Source: Lachnospiraceae bacterium
GTDB lineage: Bacteria; Bacillota; Clostridia; Lachnospirales; Lachnospiraceae
Direction: 5' to 3'
NCBI GenBank assembly: GCA_022792535.1
Contig: JAAWBG010000057.1
Coordinates: 27,609 to 91,608 of the forward strand
DNA: 64,000 bases
Shown here in pieces: positions 36,237-47,635 of the stretch; positions within the stretch are counted from its first letter, which is position 1; the number at the start of each line of letters is the position of its first letter. Under the pieces are notes generated by a model. That model ran no database searches. It saw only the letters and a program-made list of their open reading frames with translations, and was not told where the DNA came from. The translations under genes and the position numbers were made by a program.

Positions 36237-38999
36237 TCATTCTGCCGATGTTTCTGTAAAAATCCTTCCTTTTATGATCTGCTCTGTTATTTCCTTTGGA
36301 ATAGCATCTCCCAGATAATTCTTTCCTTTTTCTTTCTGCCCCTCATATTCCTGCTGAAGATTCTGCAATGATTCTGCAATCTCTTTTTGAAATTCCCTTG
36401 CAGAGATCAGTGCGCACCCCTGACCTCGGATAATAATCTGTTCCAATCCGTCCGAAGTCACCACTGAAATCTGGTATTTCTCTGCATTTTCATGGGCAAA
36501 TTTTTCAATATACTGATCCGCTGTCTCTGCCTCTTTGGTAAATACCACATGAATGTTGTGATAATCCATCATTTCTGTGGGATGACGCTGTACCCGGTAA
36601 GCATCAAATACCACAATCAGATGACATTTCCGCACTCCCTGATAATTAGAAAGAAGATCCAGAAGTTTTCCCCTTGCCCCGTCAATATTGTCTTCCGCCA
36701 GCTCTTTTAAATCTTCCCAGGCAAAAATCACATTATATCCATCCACCAGCAGATATTCTTCTTTCGATATCGGCTTCCGATAAGTTCTGGTGACAGCAGA
36801 ACTTCTGTTATCGGAGGATCTTTTCAGACGATACTTCTTCCTTCCTGCCTGATGTTCTTTTCTGTTGGCATACAGGGTATGAGACAAGATAGATTCTACT
36901 TCTTCTTCCCCAATCCACGTTTCTTCCTGCCAATTTCCCCCTTCCTTCTCCCCCTTCTCTCTGTTTCTATTTGTTCTGCGCCCTTCTGTATCTTCCTCTG
37001 TCAAAGGAGTTTCCCTTTGAAATTTCCTGCAGACCGCCGGGGTTTCCACATGCATATGTTCTTTTACCTGATCCCACTTTATCAAAAGTCCGGCTCCGTG
37101 AGAACAGAATACAGAATCTGGTGAATTTTCCGGATCTCCTTCCGGGTCATAATCCATACTCTCTATGATTTTCTGAGATTCCCGGCAGGGTTCATATCCT
37201 TTCAGGCTGCAGAAAAATTTTCCATTACCTTTGGTATAAGCCAACACTTCCCGCTGATATTCTCCTACGGCCGATACCGGAGCAGACCCAACGAACACTG
37301 CCATGCCTCTCTCCAAAAGAGGAGGCTCAAAAGTCCCATGCATGCGCTCTATATCTGTCATAGCCCGTCCAATCATAGCTTCCGGCACTTCCAGACGAAA
37401 CTGATAATAAGGCTCCAGCAGCAAAGACTCTGCCTCCATCAGTCCCTGGCGCAGCGCCCGGTAAGTAGCCTGGCGGAAATCCCCGCCTTCTGTATGTTTC
37501 AGATGAGCTTTTCCGGCAACTAAGGTAATCTTCATATCTGTAATAGCAGAACCTGTCAAAACCCCCTTATGTTCCTTTTCTTCCAGATGCGTCAGCACCA
37601 GCCGCTGCCAATTCCTATCCAGCAGATCTTCACTGCAGCAGGTATCAAATTTCAAACCGCTTCCTGGTTCACCTGGCTCTAACAGCAAATGCACTTCCGC
37701 ATAATGACGGAGAGGTTCATAATGGCCTACCCCCTCCACTGGTTCTGCAATGGTCTCCTTGTACAGAATATTTCCGGTTCCAAACTCTATCTCCACACCA
37801 AACCGTTCCAGAACGATACTCTTTAATACCTCTAACTGTACCTGTCCCATAATCTGTACCTGGATTTCCTGCAGTTTTTCATTCCAGACAATGTGAAGCT
37901 CCGGCTCCTCCTCCTGAAGCCGATACAGGTTCGCCAACATAACGGGAACCTCACACTCCGGCGGCAGAATCAGACGGTAGGTCAAAACAGGCACTAACAG
38001 AGGCATCTCTGAATCCCTTTCTATCCCCAGGCCCATTCCAGGACGGGTGTGCTCTAGTCCTGTCACTCCGCATATGGTTCCTGCTTCCGCCTCCTGTACC
38101 ATCTGATACTTTTCTCCAGAGTAAATACGAATCTGATCTACCTTCTCCTGCAGATCTGAAAGCACTGTTTTTACTTTCAGTTTTCCTCCCGTGATTTTCA
38201 GAAACGTCACCCGGTTTCCCTGATCGTCTCTGGTAATCTTAAAAACCTTCCCGCCAAATTCCTCTGGATACTCTGGCGGCAGGGTATACTGTTCCAAAGC
38301 ATCTAAAAATTCTTTCACGCCGATTAATTTTAAAGCGGATCCAAAAAAGCAGGGAAATACCCTGCGCTCTGCAATCAATCTCTGAATCTGCGCCAGTTCT
38401 ATCCTTCCATGTTCCAGAAAATATTCCAGGGCCTCTTCCTCACACATGGCAATACTTTCATAGAATACTTCCGAATCTGACTGGGTAAAATCCAGACAAT
38501 TTTCATCCAGCCCTTCTTTTAACTGACAAATCAAGTCTTCCTGATCGGTCCCTGGCTGGTCCATCTTATTGACAAAAAGAAATACCGGAACTTTATATTT
38601 TTTCAGCAGACGCCACAAAGTTCTGGTATGCCCCTGCAGGCCATCCCCGCCGCTGATCACCAAAATGGCATAATCAAGTACCTGCAGCGTGCGTTCCATC
38701 TCTGCAGAAAAGTCCACATGTCCAGGCGTGTCCAGCAAAGTCAAATTCATATTTTCAAGATCCAGCACCGCCTGTTTAGAAAAAATCGTAATTCCTCTTG
38801 CCCGTTCCAACTCGTCTGTGTCTAGAAAAGCATCTCTATTATCCACTCTTCCTAACTTGCGGATGCTTCCGCCCAGATACAATAACGCCTCTGATAAAGT
38901 TGTCTTTCCTGCGTCTACATGAGCCAACAGACCTGCATTGATGCGCTTTTTTAATGGATTGGCCCCTTTATTTTCTAATGAATCATTCCGCCCGCTCAT
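36237..38999 (-). CDS. EF-G/TetM-like GTPase fused to a YacP/Rae1-type NYN nuclease domain
   Basis: A 920-residue fusion. Residues 15-650 follow the ribosomal-protection layout: P-loop AHVDAGKT (26-33), DTPGH (90-94), NKMD (144-147), SAL (221), then domains II-V and a tail with DPENSPDSVFCSHGAG (622-637). A charged linker (about 660-745) leads to an NYN domain (747-880) with DGYN (753-756) and acidic residues D799, D828 and D850, as in YacP/Rae1, which cuts mRNA in the ribosomal A site. It overlaps the Uma2 stop by 4 bases. It may clear stalled ribosomes; antibiotic resistance is neither shown nor required. Confidence 0.85.
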   Translation of the reverse strand: MSGRNDSLENKGANPLKKRINAGLLAHVDAGKTTLSEALLYLGGSIRKLGRVDNRDAFLDTDELERARGITIFSKQAVLDLENMNLTLLDTPGHVDFSAEMERTLQVLDYAILVISGGDGLQGHTRTLWRLLKKYKVPVFLFVNKMDQPGTDQEDLICQLKEGLDENCLDFTQSDSEVFYESIAMCEEEALEYFLEHGRIELAQIQRLIAERRVFPCFFGSALKLIGVKEFLDALEQYTLPPEYPEEFGGKVFKITRDDQGNRVTFLKITGGKLKVKTVLSDLQEKVDQIRIYSGEKYQMVQEAEAGTICGVTGLEHTRPGMGLGIERDSEMPLLVPVLTYRLILPPECEVPVMLANLYRLQEEEPELHIVWNEKLQEIQVQIMGQVQLEVLKSIVLERFGVEIEFGTGNILYKETIAEPVEGVGHYEPLRHYAEVHLLLEPGEPGSGLKFDTCCSEDLLDRNWQRLVLTHLEEKEHKGVLTGSAITDMKITLVAGKAHLKHTEGGDFRQATYRALRQGLMEAESLLLEPYYQFRLEVPEAMIGRAMTDIERMHGTFEPPLLERGMAVFVGSAPVSAVGEYQREVLAYTKGNGKFFCSLKGYEPCRESQKIIESMDYDPEGDPENSPDSVFCSHGAGLLIKWDQVKEHMHVETPAVCRKFQRETPLTEEDTEGRRTNRNREKGEKEGGNWQEETWIGEEEVESILSHTLYANRKEHQAGRKKYRLKRSSDNRSSAVTRTYRKPISKEEYLLVDGYNVIFAWEDLKELAEDNIDGARGKLLDLLSNYQGVRKCHLIVVFDAYRVQRHPTEMMDYHNIHVVFTKEAETADQYIEKFAHENAEKYQISVVTSDGLEQIIIRGQGCALISAREFQKEIAESLQNLQQEYEGQKEKGKNYLGDAIPKEITEQIIKGRIFTETSAE

Positions 39000-39550
39000 T
39001 CCAATCCCTCAAAAATCTCCCCCAGTGTCATCTTTATATGGGGAAATCCCCGTAATAGGATTTCTGTCTCTGCGTTGTAATCTCTGTCCTCTTTGTCGCT
39101 CTGTAAGATATAACTCTGTTCTAACACATACTTTCCTTCTTCCAGATAATAGATCTCAACAGAGCCTTGGGGGGAAACGATCCAATATTCTTCCACTCCG
39201 GCTTCTTCGTAAATATCTTTTTTCTTGGACCGGTCTCGTTTTGCTGTGGAAGGACTTAAGGTCTCCATGACAAACTTAGGCGTCCCGCTGTATGATCCAC
39301 CCTTTAAATGCTTCCGGTCACAGATCACCATCACATCTGGACACAGATAATCATCATTTATATCCGGATGATATTTGAAATCCAGATTTTCAATAGAAGC
39401 AAGGCATATGCTGTTTTTTAATCCTTGTTTAATAATCGCATAAACATTTCCATTGATAATTCCATGTTGATATCCAGGCGACGGTGACATATCATAGATC
39501 ACACCATCAATTTTTTCATCTTTTTTGCGTTCAAATTCAGCGAATCCCAT
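38996..39550 (-). CDS. Uma2-family (DUF820) nuclease-like protein
   Basis: A 184-residue protein of the Uma2 family, a PD-(D/E)XK nuclease fold. Catalytic-type residues are visible: D in YLCPDVMVICD, E in KFVMETLSPS and K in RDRSKKKDIYEEAGVEEYWIV. The family is common in cyanobacteria and of unknown role. It is the first gene of the operon containing the GTPase-NYN fusion, overlapping it by four bases, which implies linked expression. Confidence 0.85.
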   Translation of the reverse strand: MGFAEFERKKDEKIDGVIYDMSPSPGYQHGIINGNVYAIIKQGLKNSICLASIENLDFKYHPDINDDYLCPDVMVICDRKHLKGGSYSGTPKFVMETLSPSTAKRDRSKKKDIYEEAGVEEYWIVSPQGSVEIYYLEEGKYVLEQSYILQSDKEDRDYNAETEILLRGFPHIKMTLGEIFEGLE

Positions 39551-39574
39551 AACATCACATCCTCTCTTGTTTGG

Positions 39575-39604
39575 ATTATATCATAGAAAGATCCTTTCTG
39601 TATA
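39575..39604 (-). promoter_or_regulatory. Promoter of the Uma2/GTPase-NYN/hemB operon with spacer dyad
   Basis: TATACA (39599-39604), 18 bases, TATAAT (39575-39580) on the minus strand. The spacer contains AGAAAG-ATC-CTTTCT (39585-39599), a dyad placed where a repressor would block polymerase. Confidence 0.55.
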
Positions 39605-39644
39605 GAAAAATGAGGCTGTACACCAAAAGTAATTGTGTACAGCC
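39605..39644 (-). terminator. nadBC terminator
   Basis: A perfect 10-bp stem (GGCTGTACAC / GTGTACAGCC, 39614-39623 with 39635-39644) is followed on the minus strand by TCATTTTT. It lies 17 bases past the nadC stop. Confidence 0.85.
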
Positions 39645-39661
39645 ATATCATTCTTATCTTC

Positions 39662-40516
39662 CTACACTGCATGCAGATTTTTCAGAGAAATATCCATAAT
39701 AGGCGCTGAATGGGTCAATGCTCCGCTGGAAATATAATCTACTCCCAGAGAAATATAATGTTCAATATTCTCTTTCGTTACATTGCCGGAACATTCAATC
39801 TCTGCTTTTCCATCAATCACTGCAATGGCCTTCTGCATTTCCTCCACGCTCATATTATCCAACATGATAATGTCGGCTCCTGCCTCCACTGCCTCCTGCA
39901 CCATCTCCACTGTCTCACATTCAATCTCAATCTTGCGGACAAAGGGGGCATATTCCTTAGCCATCAAAACAGCTTCCCGGACGCCGCCTGCTGCACCGAT
40001 ATGATTATCCTTTAACAATACCCCATCGGAAAGGTTATAGCGATGATTGTAACCGCCTCCTACCTTTACCGCATACTTTTCAAAAATACGCATATTAGGC
40101 GTTGTCTTTCTGGTGTCTAACAATTTCACCTTACTTCCTTTCAAAAGGGAAGCGATGGAGTCTGTATAAGTGGCGATTCCGCTCATACGCTGGAGATAGT
40201 TCAAGGCAGTCCGCTCTCCTGACAAGATGGCCCGGATATCTCCGGTCACTGTTCCGATCAAGTCTCCTTTTTTTACTTTATCTCCATCTGTATAGTGAAA
40301 TGTTACAGAAACTGCCTCATCCAGAAGTTCAAACACCCGCCGGAATACAAATAGTCCTGCCAGCACACCCTCCTGTTTACAGATCAGCTGAGCCTCCCCT
40401 TTCTGAGCCTTTGGCATCACAGCGTTGGTGGTAACGTCCTCACTGGAAATATCTTCCCGCAATGCCTGCAGGATCAATTCATCTGCATTCAACTTCATGG
40501 TTATGTTGTTGTTCAT
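39662..40516 (-). CDS. nadC: Nicotinate-nucleotide pyrophosphorylase (carboxylating)
   Basis: A 284-residue enzyme joining quinolinate and PRPP to give nicotinate mononucleotide in NAD synthesis. The segments LDTRKTTPNMRIFEKYAVKVGGG and NHRYNLSDGVLLKDNH mark the family. The ATG at 40516 overlaps the nadB end by 38 bases; an ATG six codons later lacks a ribosome site. Order nadB-nadC is usual, but nadA is not in this window. Confidence 0.97.
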   Translation of the reverse strand: MNNNITMKLNADELILQALREDISSEDVTTNAVMPKAQKGEAQLICKQEGVLAGLFVFRRVFELLDEAVSVTFHYTDGDKVKKGDLIGTVTGDIRAILSGERTALNYLQRMSGIATYTDSIASLLKGSKVKLLDTRKTTPNMRIFEKYAVKVGGGYNHRYNLSDGVLLKDNHIGAAGGVREAVLMAKEYAPFVRKIEIECETVEMVQEAVEAGADIIMLDNMSVEEMQKAIAVIDGKAEIECSGNVTKENIEHYISLGVDYISSGALTHSAPIMDISLKNLHAV

Positions 40517-41801
40517 ATTCTCTTTTCATCCTCTCTATTTCTTGCTGCACCAGAGCCTTATTTTCCTGGCGAAGTTTTTCTATGTTGGTATAAAATTCCG
40601 GCTGAAATAGTTCCGTTCCTGCCTCATCTTTGGCCCCCTGCCGCTCCTTTGCAAGATCCACCGCCGCACGTCTTGCAAATACCAGACTTTCCAGAAGAGA
40701 ATTGCTTGCCAGCCGGTTTGCCCCGTGAACGCCGTTACAGCTTGTCTCTCCCACTGCATAGAGATGTCTCATGGAAGTCCTGCCCTCTAAATCTGACTGA
40801 ATCCCTCCCATAAAATAATGCTGTCCGGGAACTACTGGAATGCATTCTTTTGTCACATCATATCCTTCTTCCAGACAACGCTGATATATATTGGGAAAGT
40901 GCCCCAATATATCCTCTTTGGCTATGTATTCCATGGAAAGCCAGACATACGGTTTCCCATCTGCTTTCATCTGTTTTTCAATAGCATGGGTTACCACATC
41001 CCTGGGCAGCAGCTCATCCACGAATCGTTCCATATTGGCATTATACAACACTGCTCCTTCTCCCCGGACAGACTCTGAGATCAAAAATCTCCTTCCCGGT
41101 CTTTCCGAATACAATGTAGTGGGATGGATCTGGACAAAATTTACATCCTGAAGCTTCACCTTATGTCTCAAGGCAAGGGCGATCCCATCTCCTGTCAGAT
41201 GGGCAAAGTTTGTAGAATGGTGATACAGACCGCCAATTCCTCCGCAGGCAAATACCGTGTGCCGGGCCAGAATCGGCAGGACCTTTCCCTGGCTGTCCAC
41301 CACCGCAATACCGTAACATACATTATCCTGACAGAGAATATCTATCATCTCAGTATTTTCATATATAGTAATATTTTCACGTTCTCTTGCCCGTGCCAGC
41401 AGCTTTCCGGTAATCTCTTTTCCAGTAACATCTTCATGAAAAAGGATTCTGGGCTGAGAATGACCGCCCTCTCTCGTATAGATCAGTTTCCCATCCCTGC
41501 ACTCAAATTCCACGCCATACTTAATCAGAAGATCAATGATCTCTCCAGAACTTCGGATCATCATTGCCACTGACTCTTCATTATTCTCATAATGTCCTGC
41601 CTTCATGGTATCCTCAAAATACCTGTCATAATCTTCTTCTGACCGCAGAACACAGATCCCGCCCTGGGCCAGAAAAGAATCACTGTTCTCTGCCTTATCT
41701 TTGGTAATCACAGTTATCTTCTTGTTTTCCGGCAGTTGTAATGCACAGAACAGCCCTGCTGCTCCTGTACCTATAATTACAACATCTGTCTCTCTCTCCA
41801 T
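40479..41801 (-). CDS. nadB: L-aspartate oxidase
   Basis: A 440-residue flavoprotein oxidising aspartate to iminoaspartate, the first step of de novo NAD synthesis. The FAD-binding GTGAAGLFCAL is at the N-terminus; SFLAQGGI, GGHSQPRILFHEDVTG and VQIHPTTLY are catalytic-domain marks. It is shorter than E. coli NadB (about 540) because the C-terminal helical domain is reduced. In anaerobes fumarate serves as acceptor. Confidence 0.95.
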   Translation of the reverse strand: MERETDVVIIGTGAAGLFCALQLPENKKITVITKDKAENSDSFLAQGGICVLRSEEDYDRYFEDTMKAGHYENNEESVAMMIRSSGEIIDLLIKYGVEFECRDGKLIYTREGGHSQPRILFHEDVTGKEITGKLLARARERENITIYENTEMIDILCQDNVCYGIAVVDSQGKVLPILARHTVFACGGIGGLYHHSTNFAHLTGDGIALALRHKVKLQDVNFVQIHPTTLYSERPGRRFLISESVRGEGAVLYNANMERFVDELLPRDVVTHAIEKQMKADGKPYVWLSMEYIAKEDILGHFPNIYQRCLEEGYDVTKECIPVVPGQHYFMGGIQSDLEGRTSMRHLYAVGETSCNGVHGANRLASNSLLESLVFARRAAVDLAKERQGAKDEAGTELFQPEFYTNIEKLRQENKALVQQEIERMKREYEQQHNHEVECR

Positions 41802-41962
41802 GTTTCCACCTGTGCTTTTATTCCCGCAAACAGTACGCCAAACCCCTTATGTCTACACAATATTTGGCAAATGGCCGCCTGGACAATCCCTGGCAGCCTG
41901 CTGCGTTATCATTTTCATTTAACTGTTAAGATTTTAACATATTCATTTGAAAATTTCCAGTC

Positions 41963-42889
41963 TTATTTCTTTTCCGGCACTGCAGTATACTCATAAGGCG
42001 TTGCCTGGTATACGTAATAATTCAACCAGTTCGTATACAGGGTATTGGCATGTGCGCGCCATTGAAGGTTCGGCCGGATTCTGCAGTCGTCTCCCGCATA
42101 GTAATTTTTCGGAATCTGGGTATCCAGCCCTCTTTCTCTGTCCCTTATGTACTCAGTGTGAAGCGTCACACGATCATATTCCGGGTGGCCCATAACAAAA
42201 ACCTTTTTTCCGGTGCTGTCCATAAGAAGGAATACCCCAGCCTCCTCTGATTCCGCTAAAATCGTCAGTTCCGGCACTTTTTCAATCTCCTCTTTCCGCA
42301 CTTGAGTATATCTGGAATGGGGAGCCAGAAAATAGTCGTCAAATCCTCTCACCAGCGGAATCTTTCGGTTCTGTACTTTATGCTCAAACAATCCGAACAT
42401 TTTTTGATCTAACTGTTCCTTGGGAATTCCATAATGATAATATAATCCTGCCTGGGCTCCCCAGCACAGATGCATGGTAGAAGTCACATTTGTCTCGGTC
42501 CATTCACAGATCTCCCTAAATTCCTCCCAGTAATCCACCGCTTCGTACTCCAACTGCTCTACCGGCGCTCCAGTGATGATAAATCCATCAAATTTTCGTT
42601 CTTTTATCTCTTCAAATCTATGGTAAAATTTATTCAGATGACTGCTGGATGTATTTCTGGATTCATGACTGCTTGTCATCACAAAAGTTACATCCACTTG
42701 CAGAGGCGTATTGGAAAGTTCCCTCAAAATCTGCAGTTCCGTCTCTTCTTTCAGGGGCATTAAATTCAAGATCCCAACTTCAATGGGGCGAATATCCTGA
42801 TGCATTGCCCGATTTTCATCCATCGTAAATACATTTTCCCGTTCTAACGTTTCTTTCGCTGGCAGATCGCTCTGCACCTTGATCGGCAT
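41963..42889 (-). CDS. metA: Homoserine O-acetyltransferase (MetA/HTA type)
   Basis: A 308-residue class-I glutamine-amidotransferase-fold acyltransferase of methionine synthesis. The catalytic Cys142 is in MHLCWGAQ, with GHPEYDR near the C-terminus. Position 111 is glutamate (TGAPVEQLEYE), the residue that characterised studies tie to acetyl-CoA rather than succinyl-CoA use, so acetylation is the better call despite the usual MetA name. GAGGG precedes the ATG. It lies 51 bases after ligA. Confidence 0.92.
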   Translation of the reverse strand: MPIKVQSDLPAKETLERENVFTMDENRAMHQDIRPIEVGILNLMPLKEETELQILRELSNTPLQVDVTFVMTSSHESRNTSSSHLNKFYHRFEEIKERKFDGFIITGAPVEQLEYEAVDYWEEFREICEWTETNVTSTMHLCWGAQAGLYYHYGIPKEQLDQKMFGLFEHKVQNRKIPLVRGFDDYFLAPHSRYTQVRKEEIEKVPELTILAESEEAGVFLLMDSTGKKVFVMGHPEYDRVTLHTEYIRDRERGLDTQIPKNYYAGDDCRIRPNLQWRAHANTLYTNWLNYYVYQATPYEYTAVPEKK

Positions 42890-42940
42890 AATATTTTCCC
42901 TCTTTCTGTCTATTGTTCTTTTGAACTAAAGTATCTGCAG

Positions 42941-45016
<2,076 letters not shown>

Positions 45017-45034
45017 TCATCCTCTTCCCAAATC

Positions 45035-45760
45035 CTATCCCTTATCTTCTGTTATTCCAAGCTGTCTTTGTAATTCTTTCCATTCTTCCTTTTTCACTTC
45101 CCGATAAGCGCCTTCCTTCAGATCTCCCAAAAGAATATTCATAATCCTAACTCGTTTTAAATCTACCACCCGGTACTGGAAACTCTCGCACATTCTTCGA
45201 ATCTGCCGATTCATGCCCTGGGTCAGAACGATCCGCAAAGTACGCCTTCCCACCTTTTCTACCAAACAAGGCCTGGTGGCGGCATCCAGCTCTTTTAAAT
45301 ACACTCCCTGAGACATTCCCTGTATCAATGCTTCCGTTACATCCCTGTTTACTTTCACAATATACTCTTTCTCATGAAAGTTTCTGCTGCGCATAATCTG
45401 ATTTACCAATTCCCCCTGATTTGTCATCAGAATCAGTCCATGAGAATCCTTATCCAGTCTGCCTACCGGATAGATCCGCTTGGGATAATTCACATAATCC
45501 ACAATATTATTTTTCTCCCGCTTTTCGGCAGTGCAGACGATCCCTCTGGGTTTATTCACTGCAAGCAGGATCGCTTCCTCTTCCCTGGACACCGATTTCT
45601 TTCCATACATCACTTGATCCCCTGGCAAAACTTTGTCCCCCATCACTGCAGTCCTGCCATTGATGGTGATATTTCCTCTTTCAATCTGCCGGTCTGCCTC
45701 TCTTCTGGAACAAATTCCTGCTTCGCTGAGATATTTGTTGATTCTGACTGCTTCTGACAT
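45035..45760 (-). CDS. rluF: 23S rRNA pseudouridine synthase, RluF-type
   Basis: A 241-residue RsuA-family synthase: S4 RNA-binding domain at 1-60 (RINKYLSEAGICSRREADRQIERG) and a catalytic domain with the active aspartate in PVGRLDKDSHGL. The segment QGMNRQIRRMCESFQYRVVDLKRVRI fits the RluF/RluB branch. The start at 45760 removes five residues preceding the S4 domain. It lies 80 bases upstream of ligA. Confidence 0.9.
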   Translation of the reverse strand: MSEAVRINKYLSEAGICSRREADRQIERGNITINGRTAVMGDKVLPGDQVMYGKKSVSREEEAILLAVNKPRGIVCTAEKREKNNIVDYVNYPKRIYPVGRLDKDSHGLILMTNQGELVNQIMRSRNFHEKEYIVKVNRDVTEALIQGMSQGVYLKELDAATRPCLVEKVGRRTLRIVLTQGMNRQIRRMCESFQYRVVDLKRVRIMNILLGDLKEGAYREVKKEEWKELQRQLGITEDKG

Positions 45761-45787
45761 TACTGATCCCCACACCTTTATAAATTC

Positions 45788-46219
45788 TTATAAAAACTTT
45801 TTTAATCTCTCAATATTTTCCTCTTCAAAATCCATCAATTCTTCCGCCAGTTCATTGGCAAAACTTCCGGTATTTTTATTGTTGTGCTTTACCTTCAAAA
45901 GCTCCGTAATTCCTCTGGAATTCCCCTGTATCACCATATCTGCCACATGAGGCGTACTGATGTTCAGCATTGTATTGGCTTGAATGGAACCCCAGAGCAT
46001 CGCTTTTTCTAATCCTGATTCTCTTGGCGCTAGCCCATGCTCCCACAGCCCCGCCTCCGCCTTTCTCTCAAAATCACGAAAACGATTTCTCTGAGCAGTC
46101 AGCTCATAGGCAAACTCCTGATTGTAAATTTTTCCCATCAACACATCAATAGCGTTGACCGCCATAGATGCATTTCTGCGTGTCTCTTTTAATACTTTAA
46201 TTTCCTGGTCGTTTTGCAT
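45788..46219 (-). CDS. Helical protein of unknown function
   Basis: A 143-residue protein I do not recognise. It is predicted almost wholly alpha-helical, charged, without membrane segments or cysteines; the arrangement suggests a four-helix bundle. Segments such as KETRRNASMAVNAIDVLMGKI and GITELLKVKHNNKNTGS are notable. A strong AGGAGG precedes the ATG, and it sits 27 bases upstream of the pseudouridine synthase gene, so it is very likely expressed. Confidence 0.7.
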   Translation of the reverse strand: MQNDQEIKVLKETRRNASMAVNAIDVLMGKIYNQEFAYELTAQRNRFRDFERKAEAGLWEHGLAPRESGLEKAMLWGSIQANTMLNISTPHVADMVIQGNSRGITELLKVKHNNKNTGSFANELAEELMDFEEENIERLKKFL

Positions 46220-46281
46220 AGTTTCCTCCTAATACTATTTTCTATTAGGTTGAAACATTTTGCATTTTTTATACTGATTTT

Positions 46282-46312
46282 AAAAAGAGAATTGCCTTTA
46301 CAGGCAATTCTC
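46282..46312 (-). terminator. Terminator of the SH3 protein gene
   Basis: A perfect 11-bp stem (GAGAATTGCCT / AGGCAATTCTC) with a four-base loop, followed on the minus strand by TTTTT. Confidence 0.9.
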
Positions 46313-46361
46313 CCTTCTTATCTTTTGACCTTCGTCCTGTGATTCCCGCTTCTCTCAAATC

Positions 46362-47555
46362 TTAATTATTCAGCAGCAGATCCGTCCGAATATATCCGGT
46401 CTTCTCGTTCCACTCCACTTTGGTCCAGCCCTCTGCATAGCTTAAGATAACTTTTATGCTGTCACCAGGCGCTGTGGTTCCCAAAAGTTCAGAGGATTCA
46501 TCCATAGATTTCCGTACATTGTAGGCGCTGTTTGCCGTTAAAACTTTGCCTTCTGGTACGTAATTCACAGTAGGAGTGCTTTCCTCCTGAGGTTTCTCCT
46601 CCTCTGCCGGAGGTGCTTCCTGCTGATCATTATTCTCCTGGTCTTCTTTGGGCTGCTCTTCCTTAGACTCTTCTTCCTTCTTAGATTCTTCTTCTTTTTT
46701 GGAATCTTCCTTAGACTCCTCTTCCTTCTTAGACTCTTCCTCTTTCTTGGAATCCTCTTCTTTCGGCTCTTCTGGTTTGTAAGAATCCTTCCATTCTTTG
46801 ATGGCGTTGGAGACTTTCTCTCTCATATTTTTCAGATTCTCATCTTTTACTGCCTCGTCGTACTTTGTCTGAATCTCCTGACTGAGCTGCTGAACATCCT
46901 GGCCTTCCTCAAAAGCCTGAATCAGCGCATCAATCTCAGGTTCAGTCTCCTGCTCTTCCATCTGGCGGTTAAAGGAACTATATCGGTTGTCAATATAAAG
47001 CTTTCCGTCTTCACTGGTTCTGACATAGAAAAAGTCCATACCGGGAAGTCCGCCTTCCACACCGTTAAAATGCATATTAAAAGTCGCAGACACCATGTAA
47101 GATCCCGGGTCCTGCCCTTCTTTGGTATAGCATGTCACGTCACTGTAACTCTCTACATACTCTTTCATCATATTGATATAGCTTTTTTCCATATCAGAAA
47201 GATATTTTGTAGCAGATTCTAATTTCTCAAGGTCTCCTGCTGCATAAGCATTGTAATAAGCGGATACCAGCTCTTTTACTTCCGGCTGTACATCCACTTC
47301 ATATTCTTCTTTTTTTACTTCCGGCTCCTTAGGCTTCTCTGCATCCTGCTCTACTTGAGCCTTGTCCTTCTTGTCGGAGTTATCCTTTTTATCTCCCATC
47401 GTCATGGCAAGTACCACTACTAATGCAACGACTACCACTCCTCCGGAAATATATTTTACATTTTTTTTCAAAAAATCAGTAATTGTATTTGCTCCATCTC
47501 CATTTTGAGATCCCTGATTATTATTTCTTCTATTTTTGTTTGTAGAATCGCTCAT
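46362..47555 (-). CDS. Membrane-anchored extracytoplasmic protein with C-terminal SH3 domain
   Basis: A 397-residue protein: a cytoplasmic tail rich in N/K/G, one membrane anchor (about 36-53), a helical extracytoplasmic domain (about 90-260), a low-complexity K/E/S linker (about 262-326), and a bacterial SH3 domain (about 337-397; AYNVRKSMDESSELLGTTAPGD). Such SH3 domains usually bind peptidoglycan. The topology suggests a wall-contacting protein; no enzyme domain is visible. AAGGAG precedes the start. Confidence 0.88.
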   Translation of the reverse strand: MSDSTNKNRRNNNQGSQNGDGANTITDFLKKNVKYISGGVVVVALVVVLAMTMGDKKDNSDKKDKAQVEQDAEKPKEPEVKKEEYEVDVQPEVKELVSAYYNAYAAGDLEKLESATKYLSDMEKSYINMMKEYVESYSDVTCYTKEGQDPGSYMVSATFNMHFNGVEGGLPGMDFFYVRTSEDGKLYIDNRYSSFNRQMEEQETEPEIDALIQAFEEGQDVQQLSQEIQTKYDEAVKDENLKNMREKVSNAIKEWKDSYKPEEPKEEDSKKEEESKKEEESKEDSKKEEESKKEEESKEEQPKEDQENNDQQEAPPAEEEKPQEESTPTVNYVPEGKVLTANSAYNVRKSMDESSELLGTTAPGDSIKVILSYAEGWTKVEWNEKTGYIRTDLLLNN

Positions 47556-47635
47556 ATCTGCTCCTTAATATCTATCTATAATGAATTCCTGCACTGCGGC
47601 CAGTCAGCCTCAAATGCAGCGACTAAAAGTTTCAA

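Noticed and set aside
36237..38999. Acquired tetracycline-resistance gene
   Set aside because: The GTPase part resembles TetM, but the gene lies in a housekeeping-type operon with hemB, has neighbour-like composition, no mobile element beside it and a nuclease fusion absent from TetM.
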